Part shown: positions 35,295-44,557 of the stretch, piece after piece
How positions within the stretch are numbered: position 1 is the stretch's first letter
Layout: every line of letters begins with the position of its first letter
DNA from: Dechloromonas sp. CZR5
GTDB taxonomy: Bacteria; Pseudomonadota; Gammaproteobacteria; Burkholderiales; Rhodocyclaceae
Length of the DNA stretch: 64,000 nt
NCBI RefSeq assembly: GCF_008711155.1
Contig: NZ_VUYQ01000004.1
Location: 147,627 to 211,626, forward strand
Reading direction: 5' to 3'
Program-made: the position numbers and the translations under genes
The notes under the pieces: model-generated
Told to the model about the DNA's origin: nothing
The model's database searches: none
What the model saw: the letters and a program-made list of their open reading frames with translations, nothing else

Positions 35295-36731
35295 CTATTG
35301 GTGGGCTTTCCAGCTGAGCGTGAAGCGTGCACCACCCAGCGGTGAGGCATCGGCGGTTGCGTTTCCACCGTGCAATTCGAGTACCCGGCGGGCGATCGCC
35401 AGGCCAAGGCCGTAGCCGCCCGTCGAGCGGTCGCGCGAACGATCAAGTCGAGTAAAGGCCGAGAAGATGTGTTCGCGCTCTTCGGGGGGGATGCCGATTC
35501 CGTCGTCGTCGACGTTGATGCGTATCTCGTCACCGGCCAGTTCGGCATTGACCGAAATGCGACTACCCGCGTACTTGAAGGCATTGCGCAGCAGATTACG
35601 TAGCGCGTAGGGCATCGCCTTGCGGTCGAGGTCGACATGCAGATCATCGGGCAGCTTGCTGGTATCCACGCCGACCTCAAGCTGGCGCCCAAGCAGCCGG
35701 ACGGAATCGACTTCGTCCGTCAGCCACTCGGCGAATTTGACGCTGGCGAAATGGGGTTCCGGTGTCTCGCGTTCGAAGCGGGCATAGGTCAGGCTGGTGT
35801 CGATCAGTTGGTCGAGCTCGTCGAGATCGGCTTCCATCATGGCCCAGAGGCGTTCCCGTTCTTCCTTTTCTTCTGTCTCGGCCAGCATTTCCAGCGCAAA
35901 ACGCATGCGGGCGATGGGGGTGCGCAGTTCATGCGAGATGCCGCAGGATAGTTCCCGATGGGTGGCCAGCAATTGGCGGATGCGGTCGGCCATGCTGTTC
36001 ATCGTGTCGGAGAGCGGTGCGAACAATTGTGTCTTGGCGGCCGGCGAGCGGGCATCGAAATGGCCGTCACCCAGATCGCGAGCCGTCTGGCGCAGGGTTT
36101 CGAGGTCGCGCCACACGGGGCGAATCCAGAACCACAGGGCGATTGCGAAAATGACGCCGATCAGGCTCCAGGTCAGGAGGCGGAGGCGGAGTTCCAGTGG
36201 CAGGCGATCGGCCAGTTCGGGATTCCGGCCGGAGGCGAGCGGTCCAACCACGAGGACGAGACTGGATGTCCCCAGGCGGTGGTACATGATGTCGCCGTCG
36301 TGATCGATGGCAATGTCACCAGCGTCCAGCTTGCTGACCTGGAATGGCGTCAGGGTGCGGTCGAGCGAGATGCGCTCGACGATGCCCAGGTTGTAGGAGA
36401 ATTTTTCGTCGAGTTCGCTTACTTTCTTTTGCCATTCGCGGCGGGGGTGCCGGAATAGTTCGTCCTCGATCAGGGTGATCGTACCGCGCATGAAGCGGCG
36501 GGCGTAATCGTCGGTAATGCCGCGCTGGGCGGTCGAGATGACAAAGTCGGCGGTGAAGGCGATGGCCACGAACGAGCCCATCGCCAGCAGATAGAAGTTG
36601 AAGAACAGCCGCGACAGGCTGTAGCGGCTACCTCGCCAGCGCGGCAGTGAAACACGGAACAGCGAACGGGCGAGCCCCTGGTTATGATCCTTGGCCGCCT
36701 TGCTTTCGGCTGGCGAATCAGTTCCAGTCAT
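35295..36731 (-). CDS. RstB-like sensor histidine kinase
   Basis: 478 residues. TM1 is about residues 43-62 (FFNFYLLAMGSFVAIAFTADF), a periplasmic domain of about 115 residues follows, and TM2 is LTWSLIGVIFAIALWFWI (about 190). HAMP, then HisKA with GISHELRTPIARMRFALEML, and HATPase with LLRNAFKYAG, DDDGIGIPPEE and GYGLGLAIARRVLELHGG. The organisation (regulator first, overlap of 14 bp) resembles RstAB/CpxA-type pairs. The signal is unknown; RstB responds to acid and cations in enterics. The stop lies next to the phased repeats at 35245-35280. Confidence 0.9.
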   Translation of the reverse strand: MTGTDSPAESKAAKDHNQGLARSLFRVSLPRWRGSRYSLSRLFFNFYLLAMGSFVAIAFTADFVISTAQRGITDDYARRFMRGTITLIEDELFRHPRREWQKKVSELDEKFSYNLGIVERISLDRTLTPFQVSKLDAGDIAIDHDGDIMYHRLGTSSLVLVVGPLASGRNPELADRLPLELRLRLLTWSLIGVIFAIALWFWIRPVWRDLETLRQTARDLGDGHFDARSPAAKTQLFAPLSDTMNSMADRIRQLLATHRELSCGISHELRTPIARMRFALEMLAETEEKEERERLWAMMEADLDELDQLIDTSLTYARFERETPEPHFASVKFAEWLTDEVDSVRLLGRQLEVGVDTSKLPDDLHVDLDRKAMPYALRNLLRNAFKYAGSRISVNAELAGDEIRINVDDDGIGIPPEEREHIFSAFTRLDRSRDRSTGGYGLGLAIARRVLELHGGNATADASPLGGARFTLSWKAHQ

Positions 36732-37422
36732 GTTTGCTGAACAGGTAGCCTTTGCCGCGTACGGTCTTGATGCGGGTCGGATTTTCCGGGTCGTCGTTCA
36801 GCTTCTTGCGCAATCGCGAGATGCGGGCATCGATGGAGCGATCCAGGCCGTCGAAACCGATGCCGCGCAATTCCTGTAGCAGGTCGTCGCGGGACAGGAC
36901 GTTGCCGGCATGTGTGGCGAGCAGCCACAACAGGTCAAACTCGGCGGTGGTCAGGTCGATGCCTTCGCCGGCCAGTGTGGCGGTGCGCGTTGCCTGGCTG
37001 ATCCGGAACTGGCCAAAGATCATTTTGTCGGCTTCGCCGGCTGGGGTGTCGCCGGGTGAGGGAAGGCGGCGAAGCAGGGCCTTGATGCGGGCAAGCAGGA
37101 CGCGGGGTTGAACCGGCTTGGCAATGTAATCGTCGGCCCCCATCTCAAGGCCGAGAATCTGGTCGAAGTCCTCGTCGCGGGCGGTGAGCATCAGGATTAC
37201 GCCACGGTACTGGGAGCGCACGGCGCGACAGACTTCGAAGCCGTCCTTGCCCGGGAGCATGACGTCGAGAATGACCAGGTCGGGCTGCTCCGCCAGGATG
37301 CGTGTCTCGGCGACATCGCCGCGCGGCTCGATGGCGACTTGCAGGTCATTTTTGGTGAGGTATTCGGCGGTCAGTTCGGCCAGCCGTTCGTCGTCTTCGA
37401 CAAGAAGTATGCGTGTGTTCAT
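36718..37422 (-). CDS. RstA-like OmpR-family response regulator
   Basis: 234 residues. Receiver with DDE (MNTRILLVEDDERLAELTAE), acceptor Asp in LVILDVMLPGKDG, Thr in MLTARDED and Lys in IAKPVQPR. The C-terminal winged helix contains LTTAEFDLLWLLATHAGN and the recognition region LDRSIDARISRLRKKLNDDP followed by IKTVRGKGYLF. The adjacent sensor kinase overlaps its end by 14 bp, so both come from one transcript. A likely target is the small-protein operon with GTTACA repeats. Confidence 0.92.
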   Translation of the reverse strand: MNTRILLVEDDERLAELTAEYLTKNDLQVAIEPRGDVAETRILAEQPDLVILDVMLPGKDGFEVCRAVRSQYRGVILMLTARDEDFDQILGLEMGADDYIAKPVQPRVLLARIKALLRRLPSPGDTPAGEADKMIFGQFRISQATRTATLAGEGIDLTTAEFDLLWLLATHAGNVLSRDDLLQELRGIGFDGLDRSIDARISRLRKKLNDDPENPTRIKTVRGKGYLFSKHDWN

Positions 37423-37548
37423 CCGGCAATCTTAACGGTCGGCCGGGTCCGGGTCCAGTCTGCCCTGGCGATGTCCGTATGATCGAAGGGGGGCATACGC
37501 CTTGAGCTGGCTTAGAATATCCGTTGGTTACTCTTGGGAAGCTTGTGA

Positions 37549-38046
37549 ATGATTTGGTCAAAAGTGCCCGTCAGGGCTTGGTTTGCGACATTGGGGATCG
37601 GTTGTCTTGGGTTGGTCGCCATTGGGATGGAATTGCAGAATCTGTTGCGTCTGGCGCCGTGTCCACTCTGTATCTTTCAGCGTCTGCTCTATATCGCCAT
37701 TGGCGTCGTCGGTTTGCTGGGATGGGTCATGCCATCGGGACGTCTGCTCTGGTCGGCGCTGACGGTCGGGCTGGCCGGACTCGGTTTGGGTGTCGCCGCG
37801 TATCAGACCTGGATGCAGGCTTATCCGCATCTGGCGCCGGAGTGCAGTTTTACCGATCCGAATGCCATCGAGAGCCTGGTCGACTGGTTGGGCATGCAGA
37901 TGCCCTCCCTGTTCCTGGCGACTGGCTTCTGTACCAGTCGGGACTGGGAATTCCTGGGGATGTCGATGGCCAACTGGTCGGCTGTCGTCTTCGCCGGTAT
38001 CGTGGGTTACGCCATCCTGCTCTTCCGGAGTCGCTTCCGGAACTGA
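37549..38046 (+). CDS. dsbB: Disulfide bond formation protein B
   Basis: 165 residues, four hydrophobic helices. It reoxidises DsbA and passes electrons to quinones. The first redox pair is PCPLCIFQR (CxxC near residues 38-41); the second pair is in the second periplasmic loop (APECSF and TGFCTS). Arg in the FQRLLY segment after the first CxxC fits the quinone-interacting residue. Length and topology fit DsbB. Divergent from the RstA-like gene; its stop abuts the terminator shared with rpmG. Confidence 0.94.
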   Translation: MIWSKVPVRAWFATLGIGCLGLVAIGMELQNLLRLAPCPLCIFQRLLYIAIGVVGLLGWVMPSGRLLWSALTVGLAGLGLGVAAYQTWMQAYPHLAPECSFTDPNAIESLVDWLGMQMPSLFLATGFCTSRDWEFLGMSMANWSAVVFAGIVGYAILLFRSRFRN

Positions 38047-38075
38047 AAAAACAAAACCCGCCGAAAGGCGGGTTT
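38046..38075. terminator. Terminator between dsbB and rpmG
   Basis: CCCGCC/GGCGGG with a GAAA tetraloop. A long A-rich tract on the left gives a strong T-run for the minus-strand rpmBG transcript; TTTGT on the right gives weaker termination for dsbB. Confidence 0.85.
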
Positions 38076-38098
38076 GTCGAATGCCGGAGTTGGCTGAA

Positions 38099-38266
38099 TT
38101 ACTTCAGCTTAACTTCCTTGTAAGCGACGTGCTTACGGGCCTTCGGATCGTACTTCATGAACTCCAGTTTTTCAGGCGTCGTACGCTTGTTCTTGGAGGT
38201 GGTATAGAAGTGTCCGGTACCAGCTGTAGATTCCAGCTTGATCTTTTCGCGACCGCCTTTAGCCAT
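38099..38266 (-). CDS. rpmG: 50S ribosomal protein L33
   Basis: 55 residues: [20 protein letters not shown] onward, with [20 protein letters not shown] and ending [11 protein letters not shown]. The sequence matches proteobacterial L33. It lacks the four zinc-binding cysteines, i.e. the C-minus form. It lies 19 bp after rpmB, the conserved rpmB-rpmG order, and ends at a strong terminator. An AAGGA site precedes the ATG. Confidence 0.97.
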   Translation of the reverse strand: MAKGGREKIKLESTAGTGHFYTTSKNKRTTPEKLEFMKYDPKARKHVAYKEVKLK

Positions 38267-38285
38267 TTTTCGTATCCTTCCTTAA

Positions 38286-38519
38286 TCAGACTTCGCCGCG
38301 GGCACGCAGATCGGCCAGAACGACTTCGATGCCCTTCTTGTCGATGATGCGCAGGCCGGCGTTGGAAACGCGCAGGCGCACGAAGCGGTTTTCAGTTTCG
38401 ACCCAGAAACGACGATACTGCAGGTTCGGCAGGAAGCGGCGCTTCGTTTTGTTGTTGGCGTGGGATACGTTGTTCCCAACCATCGGGGCTTTACCCGTTA
38501 CTTGGCAGACTCGCGCCAT
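38286..38519 (-). CDS. rpmB: 50S ribosomal protein L28
   Basis: 77 residues from [20 protein letters not shown], with [19 protein letters not shown] and [20 protein letters not shown], a textbook L28. An in-frame ATG 22 codons upstream is not used, since the family always begins MARVC. First gene of the rpmBG operon; radC is upstream on the same strand with 81 bp between. Confidence 0.98.
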   Translation of the reverse strand: MARVCQVTGKAPMVGNNVSHANNKTKRRFLPNLQYRRFWVETENRFVRLRVSNAGLRIIDKKGIEVVLADLRARGEV

Positions 38520-38600
38520 GATGGTGCTCCAGAATTCGCTAGAAGAAAGCCCGTGAGTATAACCAAAAGTCCTGAATGGGATCAAGGGGTTTCTGCATTT

Positions 38601-39281
38601 TCATATCAGGCCGCGCTCGGCGAACGAAAGCGGCGGGGTCGTACCGGCGACGATGAAATGATCGAGGACTTTGACGTCGACCATGGCCAGCGCTTCCTTC
38701 AACGAGCGGGTGAGCATCTCGTCGGCTCTGGAGGGTTCGGCGACACCGGAGGGGTGATTGTGCGCCAGAATGACCGCGGCTGCATTATGGGAGAGCGCAG
38801 ACTTGACCACTTCCCGCGGGTAGACGGAAGTCTGGGTCAGCGATCCGGTGAATAATTCCTCGGCTTTCAGCAGGCGATTCTGGGCGTCGAGCCACAGCGC
38901 CATGAAAATTTCCTGTGGCCGGTGGGCGAGCTTCAGGCGCAGCCAGTCGCGAACCTTTCCGGGAGAGGTGAAGTTGTCCCGACTACCCATCTCCTGTGTC
39001 AGTGCACGGCGGGCCAGTTCGAAGCTGGCTTTCAGTTGGGCTGCCTTGGCCATACCGATGCCGGAGACGCTGGCCAGTTCATCCAGCGAAGCTTCGACCA
39101 GAATGCCGAGCTGGCCGTCAAAGCGATTCAGCAGATCGCGGGCCAGATCGACCGCACTTTTGCCACGCACGCCGACGCGTAAGTAAATAGCCAGCAATTC
39201 GGCGTCGGAGAGTGCCGCCGGACCGTGGGCAAGCAGTCGTTCGCGCGGACGTTCGCCTTCCGGCCAGTCGGTGATCGCCAT
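38601..39281 (-). CDS. radC: RadC family protein (JAB/MPN domain)
   Basis: 226 residues beginning [21 protein letters not shown] helix-hairpin-helix segment ([18 protein letters not shown], about 67-85) is followed by a JAMM-type metal-binding domain with [14 protein letters not shown] near residues 170-185 and the upstream Glu. The family was named for DNA repair but its real role is unsettled. Divergent from coaBC with 48 bp between starts, an arrangement often seen in Proteobacteria (radC beside coaBC, dut, rpmBG). Confidence 0.95.
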   Translation of the reverse strand: MAITDWPEGERPRERLLAHGPAALSDAELLAIYLRVGVRGKSAVDLARDLLNRFDGQLGILVEASLDELASVSGIGMAKAAQLKASFELARRALTQEMGSRDNFTSPGKVRDWLRLKLAHRPQEIFMALWLDAQNRLLKAEELFTGSLTQTSVYPREVVKSALSHNAAAVILAHNHPSGVAEPSRADEMLTRSLKEALAMVDVKVLDHFIVAGTTPPLSFAERGLI

Positions 39282-39329
39282 TTTCGTTCCAAGGTAGAAT
39301 GTGCAGAGTCCAATTCTAACGGTAAGACA

Positions 39330-40523
39330 ATGGAATTAAATGGTAAGCGCATCGTCCTTGGCGTAACCGGCGGAATTGCCGCCTACAAGGCAGCCGAACT
39401 GGTTCGCCTGCTGGGCAAGCAAGGGGCCGAGGTCCAGGTGGCGATGACCGAAGGGGCGACCCATTTCGTGACGGCGACCACCTTCCAGGCGTTGTCCGGG
39501 AAACCGGTTTATCTCGACCAATGGGATGCGCGCATGCCGAATGCCATGGCGCATATCGACCTGTCGCGTGCTGCCGATTTGATCGTGGTTGCGCCGGCTT
39601 CGGCCGATTTTCTGGCACGCATCGCCCAAGGCATGGCTGACGATTTACTGGTAACCATGGTGCTTGCCCGCGACTGTCCGTTGCTGGTGGCGCCGGCGAT
39701 GAACCGCCAGATGTGGGAGAACCCGGCCACTCAGCGCAACGTCCGCCAGCTGCAGGCCGACGGGGTGCAGATCCTTGGTCCGGCCAGTGGCGAGCAGGCC
39801 TGCGGCGAGGTTGGTGCCGGTCGCATGCTCGAGCCGGAGGAAATCGTCGAGGAGGTTGTCGCCTTCTTTGCAGCCAAGGTTTTGGCTGGCCGCAAGGTGC
39901 TGATCACGGCCGGGCCGACCTTCGAAGCCATCGATCCGGTGCGCGGCATCACCAATTTGTCGTCCGGCCGTATGGGTTACGCCGTGGCCCGAGCTGCCCG
40001 GCAGGCGGGGGCCGAGGTGACGCTGGTGTCCGGACCGGTAGACCTGCCTGTGCCGCAAGGCGTCGTGCGGGTCAAGGTGAGGAGCGCGCTCGACATGCAT
40101 GCGGCCGTGATGGCCCGCGCAGCGGACGCGGATGTCTTCGTCGGCGTGGCGGCGGTGGCCGATTACCGCGTGAACAACGCTGCCGAGCACAAGCTGAAGA
40201 AGGATGCCGGCGGTATTCCACCAATCGAACTGATCGAAAACCCGGACATCCTGGCCGAAGTCGCTGCCCTGAAGAAAGGCCCGTTCTGCGTCGGGTTCGC
40301 CGCTGAAAGCCGCAATCTCGAAGAGTACGCACAGACCAAGCGGCGCAAGAAGAACATCCCTCTAATCGCCGGCAACCTGATCCAGGATGGATTCGGTGGT
40401 GACGATAACCGGCTGGTGTTGTTCGACGACAAGGGGACGCATCCGCTGATACCGGCGCCCAAATCCGTGCTTGCCCGCCAGTTGGTCGAGCACATTGCCC
40501 AATTGTTAACAGGAAAAATGTAA
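39330..40523 (+). CDS. coaBC: Bifunctional PPC decarboxylase / PPC synthetase
   Basis: 397 residues from [20 protein letters not shown]. The N-terminal CoaC flavoprotein domain (about 1-190) holds the catalytic His in [19 protein letters not shown] and the [16 protein letters not shown] substrate-binding motif. The C-terminal CoaB domain (about 190-397) contains [35 protein letters not shown] and KLKKDAG. It makes 4'-phosphopantetheine in CoA synthesis. The stop overlaps the dut start by one base (TAATG). Confidence 0.97.
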   Translation: MELNGKRIVLGVTGGIAAYKAAELVRLLGKQGAEVQVAMTEGATHFVTATTFQALSGKPVYLDQWDARMPNAMAHIDLSRAADLIVVAPASADFLARIAQGMADDLLVTMVLARDCPLLVAPAMNRQMWENPATQRNVRQLQADGVQILGPASGEQACGEVGAGRMLEPEEIVEEVVAFFAAKVLAGRKVLITAGPTFEAIDPVRGITNLSSGRMGYAVARAARQAGAEVTLVSGPVDLPVPQGVVRVKVRSALDMHAAVMARAADADVFVGVAAVADYRVNNAAEHKLKKDAGGIPPIELIENPDILAEVAALKKGPFCVGFAAESRNLEEYAQTKRRKKNIPLIAGNLIQDGFGGDDNRLVLFDDKGTHPLIPAPKSVLARQLVEHIAQLLTGKM

Positions 40524-40972
40524 TGCATCACATTGACGTCAAGATTCTCGATACCCGTTTGCGGGAAACGCCGCCACAGTACGCGACGCCCGGATCGGCC
40601 GGTCTCGACCTGCGCGCCTGCATCGACGGACCGCTGCATGTCGAGCCGGGGCAAACCACCCTCGTGCCGACCGGCATGGCCATTCATCTGGCCGATCCGG
40701 GGCTGGCGGCAATGATCCTGCCGCGCTCGGGTCTGGGGCACAAACACGGCATCGTGCTCGGCAATCTGGTCGGCTTGATCGATAGCGATTACCAGGGCGA
40801 GTTGATGGTTTCGGTATGGAATCGCGGGCATGCCGGCTTCACCATCAATCCGCTCGATCGGATTGCGCAACTGGTGATCGTGCCGGTGCTGCAGGTCGGT
40901 TTCAATATCGTGGACGATTTCGACGCCAGCCATCGCGGCGAGGGTGGGTTCGGCAGTACGGGCAAGTCCTGA
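40523..40972 (+). CDS. dut: dUTP diphosphatase
   Basis: 149 residues. Hydrolyses dUTP to dUMP and PPi, keeping uracil out of DNA. The five trimeric dUTPase motifs are present: [46 protein letters not shown], and the glycine-rich C-terminal [10 protein letters not shown] that closes over the active site. Coupled to coaBC (TAATG) and to the cytochrome gene (TGATG), so the three are translated from one mRNA. Confidence 0.98.
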   Translation: MHHIDVKILDTRLRETPPQYATPGSAGLDLRACIDGPLHVEPGQTTLVPTGMAIHLADPGLAAMILPRSGLGHKHGIVLGNLVGLIDSDYQGELMVSVWNRGHAGFTINPLDRIAQLVIVPVLQVGFNIVDDFDASHRGEGGFGSTGKS

Positions 40973-41571
40973 TGCGCCTGCTGGCCGTGCTGCTGGTGAC
41001 GGGCTGCGCGCTGTCGGTGCAGGCGGCCGAAGATCCCGTATTGATGCAGCGTGGGGAAGAGCAGGTCATGGGCAAGTGCTTTCTGTGCCACGGCGCGACC
41101 GGCGACAGTTCCAGCCCGCTCTATCCCAAGCTGGCTGGCCAGAATGAAGCCTATCTGCTCAAGCAGTTGCGCAACTTCAAGGCTGGGGAGCGTGACAGCA
41201 ACGACATGCGCAAGGTCGTTGCCGACATGAGCGACGACGACATGCGCGCCGCAGCGCATTTCTTCAGCCACCAGCAGCCGAGTCGCGGCAAATCGGCCTA
41301 CGGTGACATGCGGGCGGTGGGCGAGCGGCTTTACACGCAGGGAAATCCTGACAAGGGTTTGCTACCGTGCCGCGATTGCCACGGGGAGAGCGGTGCCGGT
41401 TCGGACAAGTTGCCCCGTATTGCCGGGCAACACACGCTGTACATCGAAACCCAGTTGAGCCTCTTCGAGGAGCGCAAGCGGACCAATGACAACGCCCAGA
41501 TGCAGGATATTGCCAAGCGCCTGAGTGTTGATGAGGCGCGGGCTGTGGCGGAGTATCTGCGCGGGCTGTAA
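40972..41571 (+). CDS. Cytochrome c4-type dihaem protein
   Basis: 199 residues with a signal peptide ([20 protein letters not shown]). Two haem-binding motifs, CFLCH at residues 36-40 and CRDCH near 130, each head a cytochrome c domain of about 90 residues; downstream Met ligands are probable. Cytochromes c4 carry electrons to terminal oxidases in the periplasm. The ATG overlaps the dut stop. The Cys at position 12 of the signal is not in a convincing lipobox. Confidence 0.93.
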   Translation: MRLLAVLLVTGCALSVQAAEDPVLMQRGEEQVMGKCFLCHGATGDSSSPLYPKLAGQNEAYLLKQLRNFKAGERDSNDMRKVVADMSDDDMRAAAHFFSHQQPSRGKSAYGDMRAVGERLYTQGNPDKGLLPCRDCHGESGAGSDKLPRIAGQHTLYIETQLSLFEERKRTNDNAQMQDIAKRLSVDEARAVAEYLRGL

Positions 41572-41610
41572 ATGCCGGACAGCGAGCCGGCGTACTGCCG
41601 ATCCAATCGG

Positions 41611-42831
41611 TCAGAACAGCTCGATTTCCCCGTCGTTGTTTGATTTGGCGTTGCTGACCGAGTGGCTCGAACGCAGGGAATCGCTCTTGACGTGCGAATT
41701 GACCAGCAGTTCGACCAGTTTCTGGCTGCGCTTGCGGAAACGTTGCAGCCCATCGCTTTCGTTGTCCTGATGCAATGCCAGGAACGCATGCATGTACTCG
41801 CCGACGTTTGCCATGCGCTGGCCGACGCGTTCCATCATCTGGCTGACGATATCCTCGAACTGCATGGCCATCACGCCTTCCTGGGTGAGGTTGTGCATCT
41901 GTTCAGTCACGGCAGTGATGTGCGCCGAATGCTCGCGTGCCTTGGCCGTCAATTCCAGCAATTCGCCGCCCAGTTCGTTGAGCATGGTGCGCGATTTGTC
42001 GGCAATGCTCATGTCGATGTTCGCGGTATCGCTGATGCGGTCGCCGACTTCGCGCAGCGAGTCGAGAATTTCGGTCAGCTCGTTGCGAATGTCGATGTTG
42101 AATTCGCCGGTCCGTGCCGCCAGATTGCGGACTTCGTCGGCGACAACGGCAAATCCTCGGCCAGCCTCACCGGCGCGGGCCGCCTCGATTGCTGCGTTGA
42201 GCGCCAGGAGGTCGGTTTGCTTGGTAATGCCGGCGATGTCGTTGAGCGAACCGGAAATCCGGGTGACCTGCGCCTGCATCTGCTCGAAACTGCTGGCGAT
42301 CCCCTGACTGGTCTCCTTCAGATGCGTCATCTTGCTGGCAAATTCGGCGATCAGGGTATTGGTCTCGTCGAAAAAGCGTTGCAGGCTGACTTCTTCGTGA
42401 TCTCGAGCATTGGAGTCGGTCATCTCCAGCATCTGGTCGATCAGCGAGCGCAGTACCTGCCGTTGGTTGGATGACTGCGATTCAAGACCGGTCAGGCTCC
42501 CCGAAATCCGGTTCACCGAAGCGCGGATAATTTCCCGGGCTTCGTTCATTTCCGTTTCCAGCGAGATGAATTGCAGTTTGGCGTGGGCCATGGCCTCGTC
42601 GGAAAGTACCTGGTACTCCGACATGACATTGTTCAATTCCTGGAAGTGGACCTTCTGCCGCGATTGCCAGTTGCGACGCTCCCGAAGGGAAAGCGCGGTG
42701 GTTGTCAGCAGCAGAATGGCGAGCGCAAGGAAGGCATGAGCCGTCACCGGCCCCGCTATGAGCGACCACAACCAGAGCGCCAGGCAGGTTGCAATTGAGG
42801 CCCAGATCAGCAGGTCGTCGATTCGTTTCAT
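41611..42831 (-). CDS. Methyl-accepting chemotaxis protein without periplasmic domain
   Basis: 406 residues. Two closely spaced N-terminal membrane helices ([33 protein letters not shown]) leave no sensory domain outside, so it senses cytoplasmic or membrane state. The signalling hairpin [20 protein letters not shown], then [15 protein letters not shown], is intact. There is no HAMP. The C-terminal helix [18 protein letters not shown] is followed by a long tail ending NDGEIELF. No chemotaxis genes are adjacent. 71 bp separate it from pntB. Confidence 0.9.
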   Translation of the reverse strand: MKRIDDLLIWASIATCLALWLWSLIAGPVTAHAFLALAILLLTTTALSLRERRNWQSRQKVHFQELNNVMSEYQVLSDEAMAHAKLQFISLETEMNEAREIIRASVNRISGSLTGLESQSSNQRQVLRSLIDQMLEMTDSNARDHEEVSLQRFFDETNTLIAEFASKMTHLKETSQGIASSFEQMQAQVTRISGSLNDIAGITKQTDLLALNAAIEAARAGEAGRGFAVVADEVRNLAARTGEFNIDIRNELTEILDSLREVGDRISDTANIDMSIADKSRTMLNELGGELLELTAKAREHSAHITAVTEQMHNLTQEGVMAMQFEDIVSQMMERVGQRMANVGEYMHAFLALHQDNESDGLQRFRKRSQKLVELLVNSHVKSDSLRSSHSVSNAKSNNDGEIELF

Positions 42832-42902
42832 GAACGGGGGTCCGGTAGGCTGGATTGTAGAAGTGTGCCTGGTTGGCTACTTTTCGATTGTCTTGAAAAT
42901 GA

Positions 42903-44273
42903 TCATCCCATTGCCTTCAGGTGCTGGATGATCTCGCCGGCCATGGGTTGTGCGTCGCCATAGAGCATGCGGCAGTTGTCGGTGTAGAACAGCGCATTCT
43001 CGACGCCGGAGTAACCGGTGCCCTTGCCGCGCTTGATCACGATGACGTTCTGCGCCTGATCGGCGTTAAGAATCGGCATACCGTAGATCGGGCTGGTCTT
43101 GTCGGTGCGCGCACTCGGATTGACCACGTCGTTCGCCCCGATGATCAGCGCCACGTCGGCCTGGCCGAACTCGCCGTTGATTTCCTCAAGGTCGAAGATC
43201 TTGTCGTACGGCACGCCGGCTTCCGCCAGCAGCACGTTCATGTGCCCCGGCATGCGGCCGGCCACCGGGTGGATGGCGAACTTCACCTCGACCCCGGCCT
43301 CTTCGAGGATGGAGGTCATCTCCCATACCTTGTGCTGGGCGTGCGCCACCGCCATGCCGTAACCCGGCACGATGATGACCTTGGAGGCATAACGCATCAT
43401 CGCCGCCGCATCGAGGCCGGACAACTCCTTCATCGATCCGCTGATCGCCTCACCCGGACCCGAGGCCACCATCGGCGTAAAGAGGATGTTGGTCAGCGGA
43501 CGATTCATCGCCTTGGCCATCAACTGGGTGAGCAGCGTACCCGCCGCCCCAACGACGATACCGGCGATGATCAGCGCCGGGTTGCCCAGCACATAGCCTT
43601 CGAAGCCCACGGCCAGGCCGGTGAAGGCGTTGAACAGCGAGATCACCACCGGCATGTCGGCCCCGCCGATGGGCAGGGTGACGATCAGGCCGAGGACCAG
43701 CGAGACGGCGAAGAAGAAGAGGATCAGCTCGGGCTTGGCCGGGGCCATGACCACCATCGCCGCACCGAGGCCGATGGCGTTGAGCGCCAGCAGGACGTTG
43801 ATGGCGTTCTGCGCCGGCAGGCGATAGGCCTTCTTCAGCACGCCCTGCAGTTTCGCCCAGGCGATGCAGGAACCGGTGAAGGAGACGGCACCGATCAGCG
43901 CACCGACCACGGCGAGGATGGTGGTGACGGTACTGTGCGCATCGCCCTTGGCAAACTCGATGGCGGCAATGGCGGCGGCGGCACCGCCGCCCATGCCGTT
44001 GTAGATGGCGACCATCTGCGGCATGTCGGTCATCTTGACCTTCTGGCCGGAGATCCAGGCGGCGGCACCGCCCACGGCGAGGGCCACGGCCATCAGGGCC
44101 AGGTTCTTCAGGCCAGGGATCAGGAAGGTGGCAGCGATGGCGATCAGCATGCCGTAGCCGGCGATGACGATGCCTTTGCGGGCACTGGCCGGAGAGCTCA
44201 TGCCCTTGAGACCGAAGATGAACAGGGCGGCGCCAAGGAACCAGGCGCCTTGAACGTAAACGGGTAGCGTCAT
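42903..44273 (-). CDS. pntB: NAD(P) transhydrogenase subunit beta
   Basis: 456 residues from MTLPVYVQGAWFLGAALFIF. About nine TM helices of the proton channel fill the first 270 residues, then the NADP-binding domain III begins with KVIIVPGYGMAVAHAQHKVW and continues with VAGRMPGHMNVLLAEAGVPY and GANDVVNPSA. The complex uses the proton-motive force to drive NADH + NADP to NADPH. The start is 2 bp after the pntAb stop; no ORF is missing, so all three subunits are present in order. Confidence 0.97.
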   Translation of the reverse strand: MTLPVYVQGAWFLGAALFIFGLKGMSSPASARKGIVIAGYGMLIAIAATFLIPGLKNLALMAVALAVGGAAAWISGQKVKMTDMPQMVAIYNGMGGGAAAAIAAIEFAKGDAHSTVTTILAVVGALIGAVSFTGSCIAWAKLQGVLKKAYRLPAQNAINVLLALNAIGLGAAMVVMAPAKPELILFFFAVSLVLGLIVTLPIGGADMPVVISLFNAFTGLAVGFEGYVLGNPALIIAGIVVGAAGTLLTQLMAKAMNRPLTNILFTPMVASGPGEAISGSMKELSGLDAAAMMRYASKVIIVPGYGMAVAHAQHKVWEMTSILEEAGVEVKFAIHPVAGRMPGHMNVLLAEAGVPYDKIFDLEEINGEFGQADVALIIGANDVVNPSARTDKTSPIYGMPILNADQAQNVIVIKRGKGTGYSGVENALFYTDNCRMLYGDAQPMAGEIIQHLKAMG

Positions 44274-44275
44274 GA

Positions 44276-44557
44276 TCAGGCCTCCTTCTTCTTGAACATG
44301 CCGAGCATGCGCTCGGTCACGACGTAGCCGCCGGCGGCATTCGCAGCACCGAGGGCGACGGCGAAGAAGCCGATGGCTTGTTCGAGCACGGTATCGGCAT
44401 TGCCGAGGGCGATCATGGAGCCGACAACGACGACGCCGTGGATGAAGTTGGAACCGGACATCAGCGGGGTGTGCAGGATGACCGGGACCTTGGCGATAAT
44501 CTCGTAGCCGGTGAAGGCGGCGAGCATGAAGATGTATAACGCGAGCAGGCCGTCCAT
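44276..44557 (-). CDS. pntAb: NAD(P) transhydrogenase subunit alpha part 2
   Basis: 93 residues: MDGLLALYIFMLAAFTGYEI onward, with three hydrophobic helices, ending RMLGMFKKKEA. It is the membrane part of the alpha subunit, separate here as in many Alpha- and Betaproteobacteria (fused in E. coli). The ATG overlaps the stop of the NAD-binding subunit (TAATG) and pntB follows after 2 bp, so subunit synthesis is coupled. Confidence 0.95.
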   Translation of the reverse strand: MDGLLALYIFMLAAFTGYEIIAKVPVILHTPLMSGSNFIHGVVVVGSMIALGNADTVLEQAIGFFAVALGAANAAGGYVVTERMLGMFKKKEA